A stretch of 64,000 nt of DNA from CAVYGM01 sp963768025 (GCA_963768025.1 CAVYGM010000004.1:248001-312000), one strand, 5' to 3'; counted from the stretch's first letter, positions 36,399-46,324 are shown. Numbers and translations are program-made. The notes: generated from the sequence alone by a model not told the origin.

Positions 36399-36551
36399 GA
36401 GGGTTTGAACCAATTAATGAATAGATTTGTCTATATCATCCTTTAATAAATCCCAAAAAACAGGGACCAGCCTTTACCTGATCTGAACACTACCAACCGG
36501 AAAGTCGGACCAGTTTAGTTTCATTTAGTACATTTCATCTATCAACTTCAC

Positions 36552-36565
36552 AGACTACTTAGTCT
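36552..36565. promoter_or_regulatory. Short palindrome just upstream of the Rrf2 gene
   Basis: AGACTA (36552-36557) and TAGTCT (36560-36565) with a CT spacer form a perfect dyad seven bases before the Rrf2 start codon. Rrf2 regulators often autoregulate through dyads near their start. Short length makes chance plausible. Confidence 0.3.
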
Positions 36566-36571
36566 TACCCT

Positions 36572-37000
36572 ATGATTTCCAAAAAAGCAAAATATGCCCT
36601 CAAAGCTCTTAAAGTCCTGGCCGAAAATTATGGGAAGGGACCGTTGTTAATCTCCTCTATTGCCGAAAAAGAAAAAATTCCCCGTAAGTTTCTGGAAGCT
36701 ATCCTGCTGGATTTACGAAACAACGGTGTGCTTCAAAGCCAGAAGGGCAAGGGCGGAGGGTACCTGCTGCGTATTCCACCGGCAGAAGTGAAGTTTTCCA
36801 AGGTACTCCGCATCATTGATGGCCCCATAGCACCTACCCTATGCGTATCCCTTTACTTCTACGGAAAATGCGACGATTGCGCGGATGAAGGTACCTGCGC
36901 CTTGCGGACAGTGATGGAAAAATGGCGGGATGCCAACCTGGCCGTGTTGGACGAAACCACCCTTACGGATCTGCTCAGGGTAACCGAAGAGAGCAAGTAA
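36572..37000 (+). CDS. Rrf2-family transcriptional regulator with Fe-S type cysteines
   Basis: 142 residues, the usual length. The N-terminal winged helix (MISKKAKYALKALKVLAENY, then KEKIPRKFLEAILLDLRNNG) and wing (QSQKGKGGGYLLRIPPAEVK) are clear. Cys residues lie in the order C-x8-C-x2-C-x5-C (CVSLYFYGKCDDCADEGTCA), a pattern resembling Fe-S-sensing Rrf2 proteins such as IscR and NsrR, though the spacing differs. Target unknown; no sulfur or nitric-oxide genes are adjacent. The next gene is convergent with an 8-base gap. Confidence 0.9.
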   Translation: MISKKAKYALKALKVLAENYGKGPLLISSIAEKEKIPRKFLEAILLDLRNNGVLQSQKGKGGGYLLRIPPAEVKFSKVLRIIDGPIAPTLCVSLYFYGKCDDCADEGTCALRTVMEKWRDANLAVLDETTLTDLLRVTEESK

Positions 37001-37008
37001 GAAAATGT

Positions 37009-38629
37009 CTATTGAAGGCGATCCACACGAACGTACAGGCGAGTACCGTCAATCATTCCCTTGTAGCGGTAATGTTTGGCGATGTAATCCGCCAGTTTGG
37101 GAAAGGTCTCGTGCCCTTGGGTAGCTACGTCCTGAACCCACGAACTGTTTTTCCCAACCGCATCCAGAAACACGGCCGGCTTTGTTCGCATTATGTCGCT
37201 CAGGTACCTCTCCCGATAAACTTCCTGGAGCGGATGTTGAAATATGCACCGCACAGAATGATTCTCCGCGGTTCCCTGGGCCAATTGAGCCTCTACATAG
37301 TACCGGCATTGCCATCCCCATACCACCATTCTGTCCGGTGGGGTAGCGAAGGAAAGTAACTCTCTTACCACCGGACTCTTAGGCAGGGAAGTGGCGTTTT
37401 CGGATACCAGGGTATTTAGCTGACGATTTTTTAAAAATAAGAGAGCATCCTGCGCCGCAAACCATCCCAGTACGATTAGCGGTATACTTGAAAGCAAAAG
37501 CTTTTTCTCTCTAAAACGTTGCATGCTGATAGCAGCGGTGAAAGCAAGCGGATATACACAGAAATTGAGGTAATGAACAAACAGGTTACCGGATTTAGTA
37601 ACGGCGTATACTGCGGCTAACCCGTATCCCAGAACAAACACCGATACAAACGCGCTCCCTGAGCTATTTCTGGTATCAGACGTCCTGCTTGACACTAGAA
37701 ACCCTACTAGTACTACCAGCGCTACCACCAGCAGTAAGGCCAGGAAATCCGGACTCTAGCAATATCACCTTACCAAACTGAGTTGGGATGTCGGCCCACC
37801 CGCTTCCTGCGGCATACACGGCGTTTCCCAGGATATAAAAATCAATAAAATCCTGAAAAACTTCCGCCCCCAGGATCAATCCCAATGCCACTGCCGGAAA
37901 CGTGATCCCCCCCAGCAATAGCGCTACTAGCGGCTTCACTGCCTTAGTTTGCTGATAGTATTGGTATACGAGATACAGCCCCCCCAGTACCGCAACGCCC
38001 GCCTGCGGTACGGCCTGAAGCTTGGCAAAGGGAATCATACCAGCCACAAGGCCCAGCCAAAAGGCCCCACTCGCCGCTACTCGTACCGACAAATTAGCGA
38101 GCAGAGCCAAGCAGATACTCAGGATAAAAACCGGGAGCTGTTCACTGGAATAGTGCACAAAGTCACTCTCTTGGGTGAAAGCCAGAAAAAAAAGGGGGAC
38201 TAACAGCGCGACTCGGGCAATCGCTTCTCCGAACCACTTTTTTGTTGCATAAAAAAAGAATAAGAGCGAACCTATACTGCAAAGTACCCCCATAATCCGG
38301 GCCGAGGTGTAGTCGAGCTGAAACTGGAAAAGGCGTGGAATCACCAGCAGGTAGTTATCCAGAGGCCCGATGGTAGTGCCATCCACCGACCGCCAATACA
38401 CAGGGTCCTGATAGAGCGTAAGGGCGTGGCTCAGCATCTGGCTTTCGTCGACGTTCAGTTCGCGATTCAGTACTATTGCCGGCAGGCGCATCATCACGAA
38501 GAGCGCAAAAGCCCCAGTGAGATAGAGTGGCAGAGGAATGTCTTTTTTAAAAGTCAGCCCGACGACGATCAGTGCCAACGAATAACCCAGAGACCAGTAA
38601 ACCACAGGAAAGGAATCAAAAGCAAGCAT
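37009..38629 (-). pseudogene. Multi-pass membrane glycosyltransferase (GT39/ArnT-like), one frameshift
   Basis: The N-terminal part (37676-38629) has at least eight hydrophobic helices and, in the first periplasmic loop, NVDESQM, the acidic motif of GT-C enzymes. The frame breaks near 37755; the next frame continues SPDFLALLLVVALVVLVGFL, and the C-terminal part (to 37009) has more helices and a soluble tail ending IDGTRLYVRVDRLQ. Together about 540 residues. These enzymes transfer a sugar from an undecaprenyl-phosphate donor in the inner membrane. It is the last gene of a tight three-gene set with a GT2 and an epimerase. The lesion may be a sequencing error. Confidence 0.75.
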
Positions 38630-38633
38630 AGGG

Positions 38634-39578
38634 TCAGGCGATTTCTTCTACTCCTTCCACAAAGTCGCGGTAGTGAATAGCCGGGATGAAGTGCTGCTGG
38701 GTTCGGTACTGAAGCACCATGAATACCAGAAAAAGCGAGATAAGAAACGACTGCATCATCACAATCATCAGGGTGGTGCTCAGCGTAGAAGCCCAACCTG
38801 GGGTAGCAGTGCCCATTAGTTTAGAAATAGGATCAAACGAAGAACGGCTACGGCAAGACCCGACATGAGGATCGAGAAAATCAGAATCCGTACGGCAGTC
38901 GTATCAATCAGCACCGAAATAGCACTCAATCCGTGCAAGATCAGGACACGAAGTTCATCTTGCTATTACCGGCTAGCCGGGTGGCGCGTTCAATGGGCAC
39001 CCCATCGTACGGAATCCGCGAGCGAATCACCCCGCCGGGGTAGTTGTTCCAGATTTCGGATACCCGCACCAGGTTTTGCAACCGCCGCTGCGGCATCACA
39101 CTGAAATTCCCGAAGGTGATTACTTTTCCCGTCAGAAGCTTGAAGAGGGCTTTGTAGATCCGGTAAAAATGCCGAATAGAGAGATCTCTCCTGCCGTTTG
39201 CTTCGCTGAGCAAAGATGATGTTATCGGGTAGCTGAGTTGATTTGGCAGAAGTGTGTTGATGTCCTTGGGAGCATCTTCCCCGTCGGCATCCATCACTAT
39301 TACCTTATCGCAGCTCAGTTCGGTGGCAATGTAGGACAGCCCAATGGCGATGGCCCGTTGGTGCCCCAGGTTTCTGAATAACCTCAGTACTTTAATGCCC
39401 GTACCCCGGAAAGCGGGAAAAGGCCTCGTTCGATCACAGACGAACAATCGTCCACGACTAACACCGACGTGTAGGCGAGAATGTCGCCGGCCACGTCAGT
39501 GTTTATTTTTTCGATCAGAAGATTCAGCGCCTCCCAGTCATTAAATTGAGGAATCAGGATAATGTACTTTTCCGGCAT
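38634..39578 (-). pseudogene. GT2 family glycosyltransferase (GtrB/DPM1-like), three frameshifts
   Basis: The three frames together give MPEKYIILIPQFNDWEALNL, VVDDCSS, FRNLGHQRAIAIGLSYIATE and the DxD-type motif MDADGEDAPKD, then two C-terminal membrane helices (LSAISVLIDTTAVRILIFSI; LMIVMMQSFLISLFLVFMVL). The shifts fall near 39415, 38945 and 38818. This layout, a GT2 domain plus two helices, is that of GtrB enzymes, which charge undecaprenyl phosphate with a sugar. The gene starts 3 bases after the epimerase and ends 4 bases before the membrane glycosyltransferase. Confidence 0.8.
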
Positions 39579-39581
39579 GAT

Positions 39582-40674
39582 TCAGACAGAAATTAGTCCG
39601 GCTAAGTGGCCAGCGAGTCGGGCGGCAATACCGTTGTGAATTTGAGTGAGGGTTTCTTCCAGGCCATATTCCCAGTTCCAGCCGGGGTAGTGGGCCTTGA
39701 ATTTGGAAAGATCACTTACGTACCAGATGTGGTCGCCCGACCCGGTTGGTTTCTGAATAGGAATGGGAGAGTTTTTTTCCTGAAATCTGCTCACACAGGG
39801 CAATGGCCTCGATCATGGAGCAGTTGGCAAAACGTCCGCCTCCGGCATTGTATACTTCACCCGGCCGCGGATTCTGGTAAAAGTGCCAAAACATATTCAC
39901 CAGATCGTGACTGTGGATGTTGTCGCGTACCTGCTTGCCTTTGTAGCCAAAAATAGTGTAATGATTGCCCGTGATGGCGCACTTCATGAGGTAGGCCAGG
40001 AAGCCGTGCAACTGGGCACCCGAGTGGTTGGGGCCCGTAAGGCATCCCCCCCGGAAAATCCCCGTCTTCATGCCGAAGTACCGTCCATATTCCTGCACCA
40101 TAATATCAGCCGCCACTTTGGAGGCCCCGAAAATGGAGTGCTTGGTGTGGTCGATGCTGTGGAGTTCGTCGATGCCATTTTCAAAGTACGGGTGATTCTC
40201 GTCAATTTCCCAGCGAGTTTCCAGTTCCACCAGAGGCAGGTAGTTGGGGTTGTCACCGTACACCTTATTGGTGGACGTGAAGATGAATACCGCTTCGGGG
40301 CAATTTAGCCGCGTCATTTCCAGCATATTGAGGGTACCCACGGCATTCACTCCAAAGTCTGTGAAGGGCTCGCGGGCGGCCCAGTCGTGACTGGGCTGGG
40401 CGGCGGTGTGTACGATCATTTTGATATCGGCACCGTATTCCTTAAATATGGGATCGAGCTGGTTTACTTCCCGGATGTCAGCACTGTAATGCTTGTAATT
40501 GGCAAAGCCTTCTTCGAGGCGGTTACGGTTCCATTCGGTACTGCCGTCTTCGCCAAAAAAATATTGACGAAGGTTGTTATCTATTCCAACCACCAGGTCG
40601 AACTTGTCCGCCAGAAATGCGACGGACTCACTTCCGATCAGGCCGGCTGATCCAGTCACTAGGGCTATGTTCAT
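39582..40674 (-). pseudogene. NAD-dependent epimerase (CDP-paratose-2-epimerase-like), one frameshift
   Basis: Residues 1-300 (frame ending 39712) show the Rossmann motif TGSAGLIGSE and the Asp of GIDNN. Ser of IFTSTNKVYGDN is followed by FGASK, where the usual Tyr of YxxxK is Phe; this may be a feature of the subgroup. GIFRGGCLTGPNHSGAQLHG and NIHSHDLVNMFWHFYQNPRP follow. At about 39775 a run of seven T (A on the coding strand) shifts the frame; the rest reads SPIPIQKPTGSGDHIWYVSD and ends AGLISV. About 360 residues in total. It should supply a nucleotide sugar for the two following glycosyltransferases. Confidence 0.85.
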
Positions 40675-40844
40675 CGTAACGAATGTTTGTTTAGAGTAGC
40701 TATCTTAAAAAAATACTATTCCGTTTTTTGGTGTAAACGGAGTGTAAAGTAAATTAAAAAAGTTCAATTGTCCCAAAACCAGATGGCTGCTCTTCATTAC
40801 TACCAGCACGCGAAAGGAAGCAAAACGACTTTGGACAACCCTAC

Positions 40845-40881
40845 AATGAAAAAGCAGCGACCTCACAGGAAGGTGCTGCTT
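40845..40881 (-). terminator. Rho-independent terminator after the 40.9 kb lipoprotein gene
   Basis: On the minus strand AAGCAGCACCT and AGGTCGCTGCTT (40871-40881 and 40852-40863) form a stem with one bulge and are followed by TTTCATTG. It lies 24 bases past the lipoprotein stop codon. Confidence 0.7.
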
Positions 40882-40904
40882 ATGTTAAATAGTATCAAAA
40901 TATC

Positions 40905-41153
40905 TTAATTTCCCTGAGCAATTGTACCATTGCCAAACATCTTCCCCCGAATCGCATTTACGCGTTTCTCCACCTCGGGCTGCTCTTCGTACTTATTGGC
41001 CAACTGACGCGCGGCAGAGTCAGGACTAACGCCATATACCCATTCGCTTCCGGCCCGTACGTCGATCTGCTCGGCATGATTGAATTTTTGATATTCGCAG
41101 GACGACAACAACGCTACACCTGCTACCAATGCGGCTATCTTTCTGAATTTCAT
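40905..41153 (-). CDS. Small lipoprotein of unknown function
   Basis: ATG 41151-41153 gives 82 residues with a lipoprotein signal: MKFRKIAALVAGVALLSSCE, lipobox LSSC. A longer frame to 41246 adds 31 residues that spoil the signal. The mature part is charged (YQKFNHAEQIDVRAGSEWVY; ARQLANKYEEQPEVEKRVNA). The family is not recognised. It has its own promoter (41180-41210) and terminator, so it is a monocistronic gene. Confidence 0.75.
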   Translation of the reverse strand: MKFRKIAALVAGVALLSSCEYQKFNHAEQIDVRAGSEWVYGVSPDSAARQLANKYEEQPEVEKRVNAIRGKMFGNGTIAQGN

Positions 41154-41179
41154 CGGAGTGTTGGTAAATCGGTTTCGTG

Positions 41180-41210
41180 CAAAAGTAAAGGCCTTTTCCA
41201 AAACCACCAA
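41180..41210 (-). promoter_or_regulatory. Promoter of the 40.9 kb lipoprotein gene
   Basis: On the minus strand TTG (41208-41210), a 20-base spacer and TACTTTTG (41180-41187) fit the Bacteroidota promoter. The start codon lies 27 bases downstream. Confidence 0.6.
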
Positions 41211-41317
41211 ATCACACACAGGTTGTTTTAGTAAATTTTTGGGCATTCTGACGCAAGCCCCGCCCTCCGAGCCGCTTCATAAGCCTCCGATGAAGCGGGC
41301 TTTGGTACATAAATAAA

Positions 41318-41357
41318 AGTATGCTTGCATACTAATACGGGAATTTCTGTACATTTG
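41318..41357 (+). promoter_or_regulatory. marR-type promoter overlapped by a palindromic operator
   Basis: A perfect 16-base dyad, AGTATGCTTGCATACT (41318-41333), contains TTG (41325-41327), which lies 22 bases before TACATTTG (41350-41357), a TAnnTTTG -7 match. The start codon of the MarR gene is at 41402. A dimeric MarR protein binding this dyad would block its own promoter. Confidence 0.65.
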
Positions 41358-41401
41358 TGAAAAGCCTGCATCCACCTGACACCGATAGATGAGCCAACGA
41401 T

Positions 41402-41866
41402 ATGCGCAAAGAAAAAACAATTGACTTTCATATTAAATGGGCGTGGCACTCCATATCGAGAATGTACAATGCCTATGCTGCTCAGTATGATATGACAATG
41501 GCGGTAGGATATGTATTGCTGAACATCGACCTTGAAAATGGCACGCCTGCTACTAAAATAGCCCCTCTACTGGGCATGGAACCCCGTAGCTTGGTCAGGA
41601 TGCTGAAAAGCCTGGAAGAGAAGGGGCTGATCCGCCGGGAGGTGGATGGCTCCGACAAGCGGTTTGTGAAGATCATCCTGACCGAGCAAGGAAAGGCCAA
41701 ACGCGAGCAGGCCCGCGAAGGCGTGATTACCTTCAACCAAATGATTCGTGAAAAAATACCGCTGGAAAAGCTCGTGGTATTTTTTGATGTGATAAAGGAA
41801 ATAAATCTCATGGTAGAAGAAGAAAACCAGAAGCTAAAAGCAGGTTTCGGCGTAGAGGAGTTGTAA
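41402..41866 (+). CDS. MarR-family transcriptional regulator
   Basis: 154 residues, typical MarR length. The winged helix (PATKIAPLLGMEPRSLVRML, EEKGLIRREVDGSDKRFVKI) is complete, flanked by dimerisation helices at both ends. It is 93 bases upstream of a 3-hydroxyacyl-CoA dehydrogenase / enoyl-CoA hydratase gene, a pairing common in Bacteroidota, where the regulator is thought to sense acyl-CoA or fatty acids. Palindrome and promoter overlap upstream suggest autoregulation. Confidence 0.93.
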   Translation: MRKEKTIDFHIKWAWHSISRMYNAYAAQYDMTMAVGYVLLNIDLENGTPATKIAPLLGMEPRSLVRMLKSLEEKGLIRREVDGSDKRFVKIILTEQGKAKREQAREGVITFNQMIREKIPLEKLVVFFDVIKEINLMVEEENQKLKAGFGVEEL

Positions 41867-41959
41867 AACCGAAGGTAAACCTCTTCCGATAGCGCTGCAC
41901 TGCCAGAAGTATTCTATTCATACACTCAGTATTCCAACAAAACCTAAAAACCTTAACAA

Positions 41960-44367
41960 ATGAACCGTACTATTCGTAGGGTAGCTGTACTAGGCTCCGG
42001 CATTATGGGCTCCCGCATTGCCTGCCACTTTGCCAACATCGGCGTCGAAGTACTCTTACTGGATATCCTTCCCCGTGAACTTACCCCCGCTGAACAAGCC
42101 AAGGGGCTAACTATGGAGCATCCGGCCGTTCGAAACCGGATTGTCAACGACTCCTTCCAGAATACCCTGAAGAGCTTCCCCTGCCCCTTTATATAACCCC
42201 GAATTTGCCAGTCGGGTGAAGCTGGGAAATTTCGATGATAACCTGAAAGAAATCAAAAACTACGACTGGATTATTGAAGTGATCGTAGAGCGGTTGGATG
42301 TTAAGCAGGGCCTGTTTGAGAAAGTAGACGCTCTGAGGAAACCCGGTACGCTGGTCAGCTCCAATACGTCCGGTATTCCCATCCACCTGATGTCGGAAGG
42401 GCGGAGTGAGGACTTCCAGAAGCATTTCTGCGGTACGCACTTCTTTAACCCACCCCGCTACCTGCGCCTGCTGGAAATCATTCCCGGCCCCCAGACCGAC
42501 CCGGCGGTTATTGATTTTTTACTCCACTATGGGGATTTATTTTTAGGAAAAACCACCGTGCTCTGCAAGGACACCCCGGGCTTTATTGCCAACCGGCTGG
42601 GTATTTACGCCATGGTTCAGACCATCCGCACCGCCCAGGAAATGGGCCTGAGCGTAGAAGCAGGTGGACAAACTGACGGGCCCCGTAGTAGGTCGTCCCA
42701 AGTCCGGCACGTTCCGACTTTCGGATGTAGTGGGGCTCGACACCACCGTCCACGTAGCCAACAACCTCTACCAATCGGGCCAGGAAACCGACGAGTCGCG
42801 CGAGGCATTTGTGGTGCCTGGTCTGATGCAGGAGCTATTCAACAAAAAATGGCTGGGTGATAAATCAGGTCAGGGTTTTTACAAAAAAATAAAGGATGAA
42901 AAGGGTAAATCCGTCATTCTGGCCCTGGACTTCAATACCCTCGACTACCGGCCCTCCGAAAAAGTAAAGTTCCAGACCCTGGAAGGCACCAAATCCATTG
43001 ACGATCTTTCGAAACGCTTTGGCGTGTTGCTGGCGGGTACCGATAAAGCCGGGGAATTTTACCGCAAAACCTTTGCGGACGGCTTCCGCTACGCTACCTA
43101 CCGCATTCCCGAAGTGTCGGACGAGCTCTACCGCATTGACCAGGCCATTACGGCGGGTTTTGGCTGGCAGATGGGCCTTTTTGAGACCTGGGATGCTATT
43201 GGGGTCAAGAAGATGCTTGGCATTATGGAAGACCTCGACAAGAAGCCCGCCGCCTGGGTGTACGAGATGCTCGCAGCCGGGAACGAGTCGTTTTATAAGG
43301 TTGAAAATAACCGCCGCCACTACTACGACATCCCTACCAAAACCTACAAAGTAATTCCGGGCCAGGAAAGCTTCATTATCCTGAGTAACCTTTCCAATAA
43401 TATAGTTTGGAAAAATGCCGGTTCGACATTGTACGACCTGGGCGACGGGATCGTTAATCTGGAATTTCATTCTAAAATGAACACCTTTGGAGCCGAGGTG
43501 GTAGAGGGTGTACAGAAGAGCATCAGCCTGGCCGAAAAGGACTTCCGGGGGCTGGTGATCGGTAACGAATCCACGGAAGCGTTCTCGGCGGGAGCCAATC
43601 TGGCCATGCTATTTATGTATGCCATTGAGCAGGATTTCGACGAGATCAACCTCATGATTGCGCAGTTCCAGCAGACTATCATGCGGGCCAGGTACTCGTC
43701 CATTCCGGTGGTAGCCGCCCCTCATACGCTTACGCTGGGTGGCGGCTGTGAGCTCAACCTGCACGCCGATAAGGTAGTAGCCCACGCCGAAACCTACATG
43801 GGACTGGTAGAACTGGGCGTGGGGCTGATCCCCGGCGGGGGTGGTACCAAAGAGATGGCTGTACGCTGCTCGGATATGTACCAGCCGGGCGATCCGGAAT
43901 TGAATATTCTGCAAAGTGCGTTTATGAATATCGCCCAGGCCAAAGTATCTACCTCGGCCCAGGAAGCTATGAGCATGAATTATTTGCAGGAAAAAGACCA
44001 GATCGTTCTCAACCGGAGCCGACTGATTGCCGAAGCCAAGCAAGCCGCCCTGGACCTGGCCGACAACGGCTACACCCAACCCAAACAGCGAAACGACATC
44101 AAAGTGCAGGGAAAAACGGGCATCGCCCTTTTTATGGCGGGTGTGGCGCAAATGCGCCTGGCCAACTACATCAGTGACCACGATGCCAAGCTGGCCAACA
44201 AGCTGGCCTACGTAATATGCGGGGGTGACTTGAGCTATCCCCAAACCGTGTCGGAGCAGTACCTCCTCGACCTGGAAAGGGAAGCGTTCCTGTCGCTATG
44301 CGGCGAGAAGAAAACCCTCGAACGGATGCAGGGCCTGCTAACGGGCGGTAAGCCTCCCAGGAATTAA
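41960..44367 (+). pseudogene. 3-hydroxyacyl-CoA dehydrogenase / enoyl-CoA hydratase fusion, two frameshifts
   Basis: The N-terminal dehydrogenase has the NAD motif GSGIMG (RRVAVLGSGIMGSRIACHFA), then NTSGIPI and the catalytic-His segment THFFNPPRY. The frame shifts near 42183 (FPCPFI then PLYNPEFASRVKLGNF) and near 42662 (LSVEA then VDKLTGPVVGRPKSGTFRLS). The C-terminal domain (about 500-700) is a crotonase: FSAGANLAML supplies the oxyanion hole and MGLVELGVGLIPGGGGTKEM the catalytic Glu region. About 800 residues. The order dehydrogenase-hydratase is the reverse of E. coli FadB. Likely a beta-oxidation enzyme; the indels may be sequencing errors. Confidence 0.85.
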
Positions 44368-44386
44368 CAACGATTCAATGCCCTCA

Positions 44387-44431
44387 GGTACCCTTTTTCA
44401 AAAGCCTAGAAGGCTTTTGAAAAAGGGTGCC
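44387..44431. other. Long hairpin between the beta-oxidation gene and dinB
   Basis: GGTACCCTTTTTCAAAAGCC (44387-44406) and GGCTTTTGAAAAAGGGTGCC (44412-44431) form a 20-base stem with one G-U pair and a TAGAA loop. No U tract follows on the plus strand, so it may be a 3' structure, a terminator of unusual type or a small palindromic repeat. Confidence 0.5.
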
Positions 44432-44447
44432 CCATTCACCTCTACCT

Positions 44448-44985
44448 ATGACAACCCAGGAACTACAACAAGCTTATACGGATACAATACAAGGCTACCT
44501 TGCCGCCCTGGATCGCTACACCGACGATCAGTTCGCGGCTAAGCCGACCGACCACGAGTGGTCGCTGGGACAGATGTACGAGCACCTGTACGTATCCACC
44601 ACCTACTTTTTTCTGGCCAACACCAAGCGATGCCTTGAAAAACGGAAAGGGCAAGAGGGGGGGAGAAAAGAACGAAAGGGGGTTGAATATTCTAAAGTAC
44701 AACAGTTTTCCACCCATCAAAATAAAAATGCCCGAAGCTGTTCGCAGTCCCGAACCGGTGGCCCGTGAACGCGCCACGTATAAGGTACTCCTGGAAGAAT
44801 CGCTGCAAGGTGGCCTGCAACTGGCTAATGAGCTACCGAAAGACGAGGGAACGTACAAAACCATGCACCCGGTATTCGGCTGGTTGAACGCCCAGGAATG
44901 GTTTCAGGCGGGCGAAATACACGCCCGCCACCACCTCCGGCAACAAAAGGAGCGGGAGGAGTGGCTGGAAATCTCCGTGGTTTGA
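44448..44985 (+). pseudogene. DinB-like protein, one frameshift
   Basis: ATG 44448 gives MTTQELQQAYTDTIQGYLAA, then HEWSLGQMYEHLYVSTTYFF with the first metal-binding His. The frame breaks near 44660 at a run of seven G. The second frame continues to GWLNAQEWFQAGEIHARHHL with the HxxxH pair. A four-helix-bundle DinB/DUF664-type protein is likely, about 178 residues. It converges on ispH with a 14-base gap. Confidence 0.8.
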
Positions 44986-44999
44986 CTCAATAGGTACCC

Positions 45000-46226
45000 T
45001 TACTGAAAGCTGGTCATCAATTCCTCTACTGGTCGCGCTCCCTCAAAAAACGAGAGCAGGCGGGTAAGAATCCCCTCCACCACGGCATCGGGGCAGGAAG
45101 CTCCGCAGGTAAGCAGAATGGTAGCTGGCCGGTGGGCAGGCAGGTAGTTTTCAGTAGTAACCTCCTGCTTGGTGTGCAAATCAAAATGCCGGATCAGGCT
45201 TTGATCCAGAATCTTGTCCGCCGAGGAAATGAAGTAAGTAGGCAGTTTGCTTTCGCATAGCTCTACAAGGTGGGAGGTATTGGAGCTATTGTAGCCCCCG
45301 GCCACGATGGCCAGATCTGCCGGTTGCCGCAGCAGGGCATAGGTGGCATCCTGATTATCGTTGGTGGCATAGCAGAGCGTATCGCGGGTGTTGGCAAAGT
45401 GATCGTCGACCTGTTCGGGCGTTAACTGATAGTGATGGATCATCACCTGCTTAAGATAGTCGGCAATACCTTGCGTATCCGAGGCCAGCATGGTGGTTTG
45501 ATTTACAACACCAATGCGTTTCAGGTCGCGCTCCGGGTCAAAATTCTCGGAGTACTGCCCCTTAAATTCCTCATAGAATCCTTCCCTGGGGCTTTCACCC
45601 GTAATATAAGTCGCCAGCCGGCGGGCCTGTTCTATGTCTTTGACCACCACCGTAGGGGCCGACTCCTTGCTGTGTGAAAAAGTAGCGCGGGTTTCCTCAT
45701 GCATCGGTTTGCCGTGTACCACCACCGTGTACTCCTTCTGCCCGATTTGGGCCGCGCGATTCCACACCTTCTCCACAAAGGGGCAGGTGGTATCGTACTG
45801 GTAAGCATCTATTCCAATTTCGGATAGCTTAGCCTGGATTTCTATAGTAGTGCCAAAAGCAGGTACCACTATCACATCCTCCGTGGTGAGTTCTTCCCAG
45901 GGAATCAGCTGATTGCCCTTGGTATCCATAATAAACTGCACGCCCCGATCCTGCAAATCCCGATTGACGTCGGGGTTGTGGATCATTTCACTCAACAGAA
46001 AGATACGTTTACCGGTATTCTCAGAAATGGCCTTATAGGCTATTTCGATGGCATTTTCGACCCCATAACAAAAGCCAAAATGCCTGGCGATCAGAAACCG
46101 GACGGGGCCGAAGTCAAGCACGGTAGGGGTAAAATCGCGTTTTAGCTTATCGTTTTTACGACGAAAATCCTTGATGGGAGAAACAATGCGGCTCCGGTAG
46201 AATTCCGGGATATCAAATGTCTTCAT
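45000..46226 (-). CDS. ispH: 4-hydroxy-3-methylbut-2-enyl diphosphate reductase
   Basis: ATG 46224-46226 gives 408 residues beginning MKTFDIPEFYRSRIV. A longer frame to 46397 crosses a promoter and is rejected. IspH makes IPP and DMAPP, the last step of the MEP pathway, with a [4Fe-4S] cluster. Three cluster cysteines are visible in HFGFCYGVENA (Cys53), DTTCPFVEKV and LTCGASCPD. At 408 residues it is the long bacterial form. It is divergent from an ECF sigma factor. Confidence 0.96.
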   Translation of the reverse strand: MKTFDIPEFYRSRIVSPIKDFRRKNDKLKRDFTPTVLDFGPVRFLIARHFGFCYGVENAIEIAYKAISENTGKRIFLLSEMIHNPDVNRDLQDRGVQFIMDTKGNQLIPWEELTTEDVIVVPAFGTTIEIQAKLSEIGIDAYQYDTTCPFVEKVWNRAAQIGQKEYTVVVHGKPMHEETRATFSHSKESAPTVVVKDIEQARRLATYITGESPREGFYEEFKGQYSENFDPERDLKRIGVVNQTTMLASDTQGIADYLKQVMIHHYQLTPEQVDDHFANTRDTLCYATNDNQDATYALLRQPADLAIVAGGYNSSNTSHLVELCESKLPTYFISSADKILDQSLIRHFDLHTKQEVTTENYLPAHRPATILLTCGASCPDAVVEGILTRLLSFFEGARPVEELMTSFQ

Positions 46227-46324
46227 ATTGCGTACCTTCGACGAAAGGATTTTTCTGATAACTAGTATACATTCACTGGACCCAGGGGTATGTATCGGTA
46301 AATTAGGGCCAGGTCTACTGCCTG

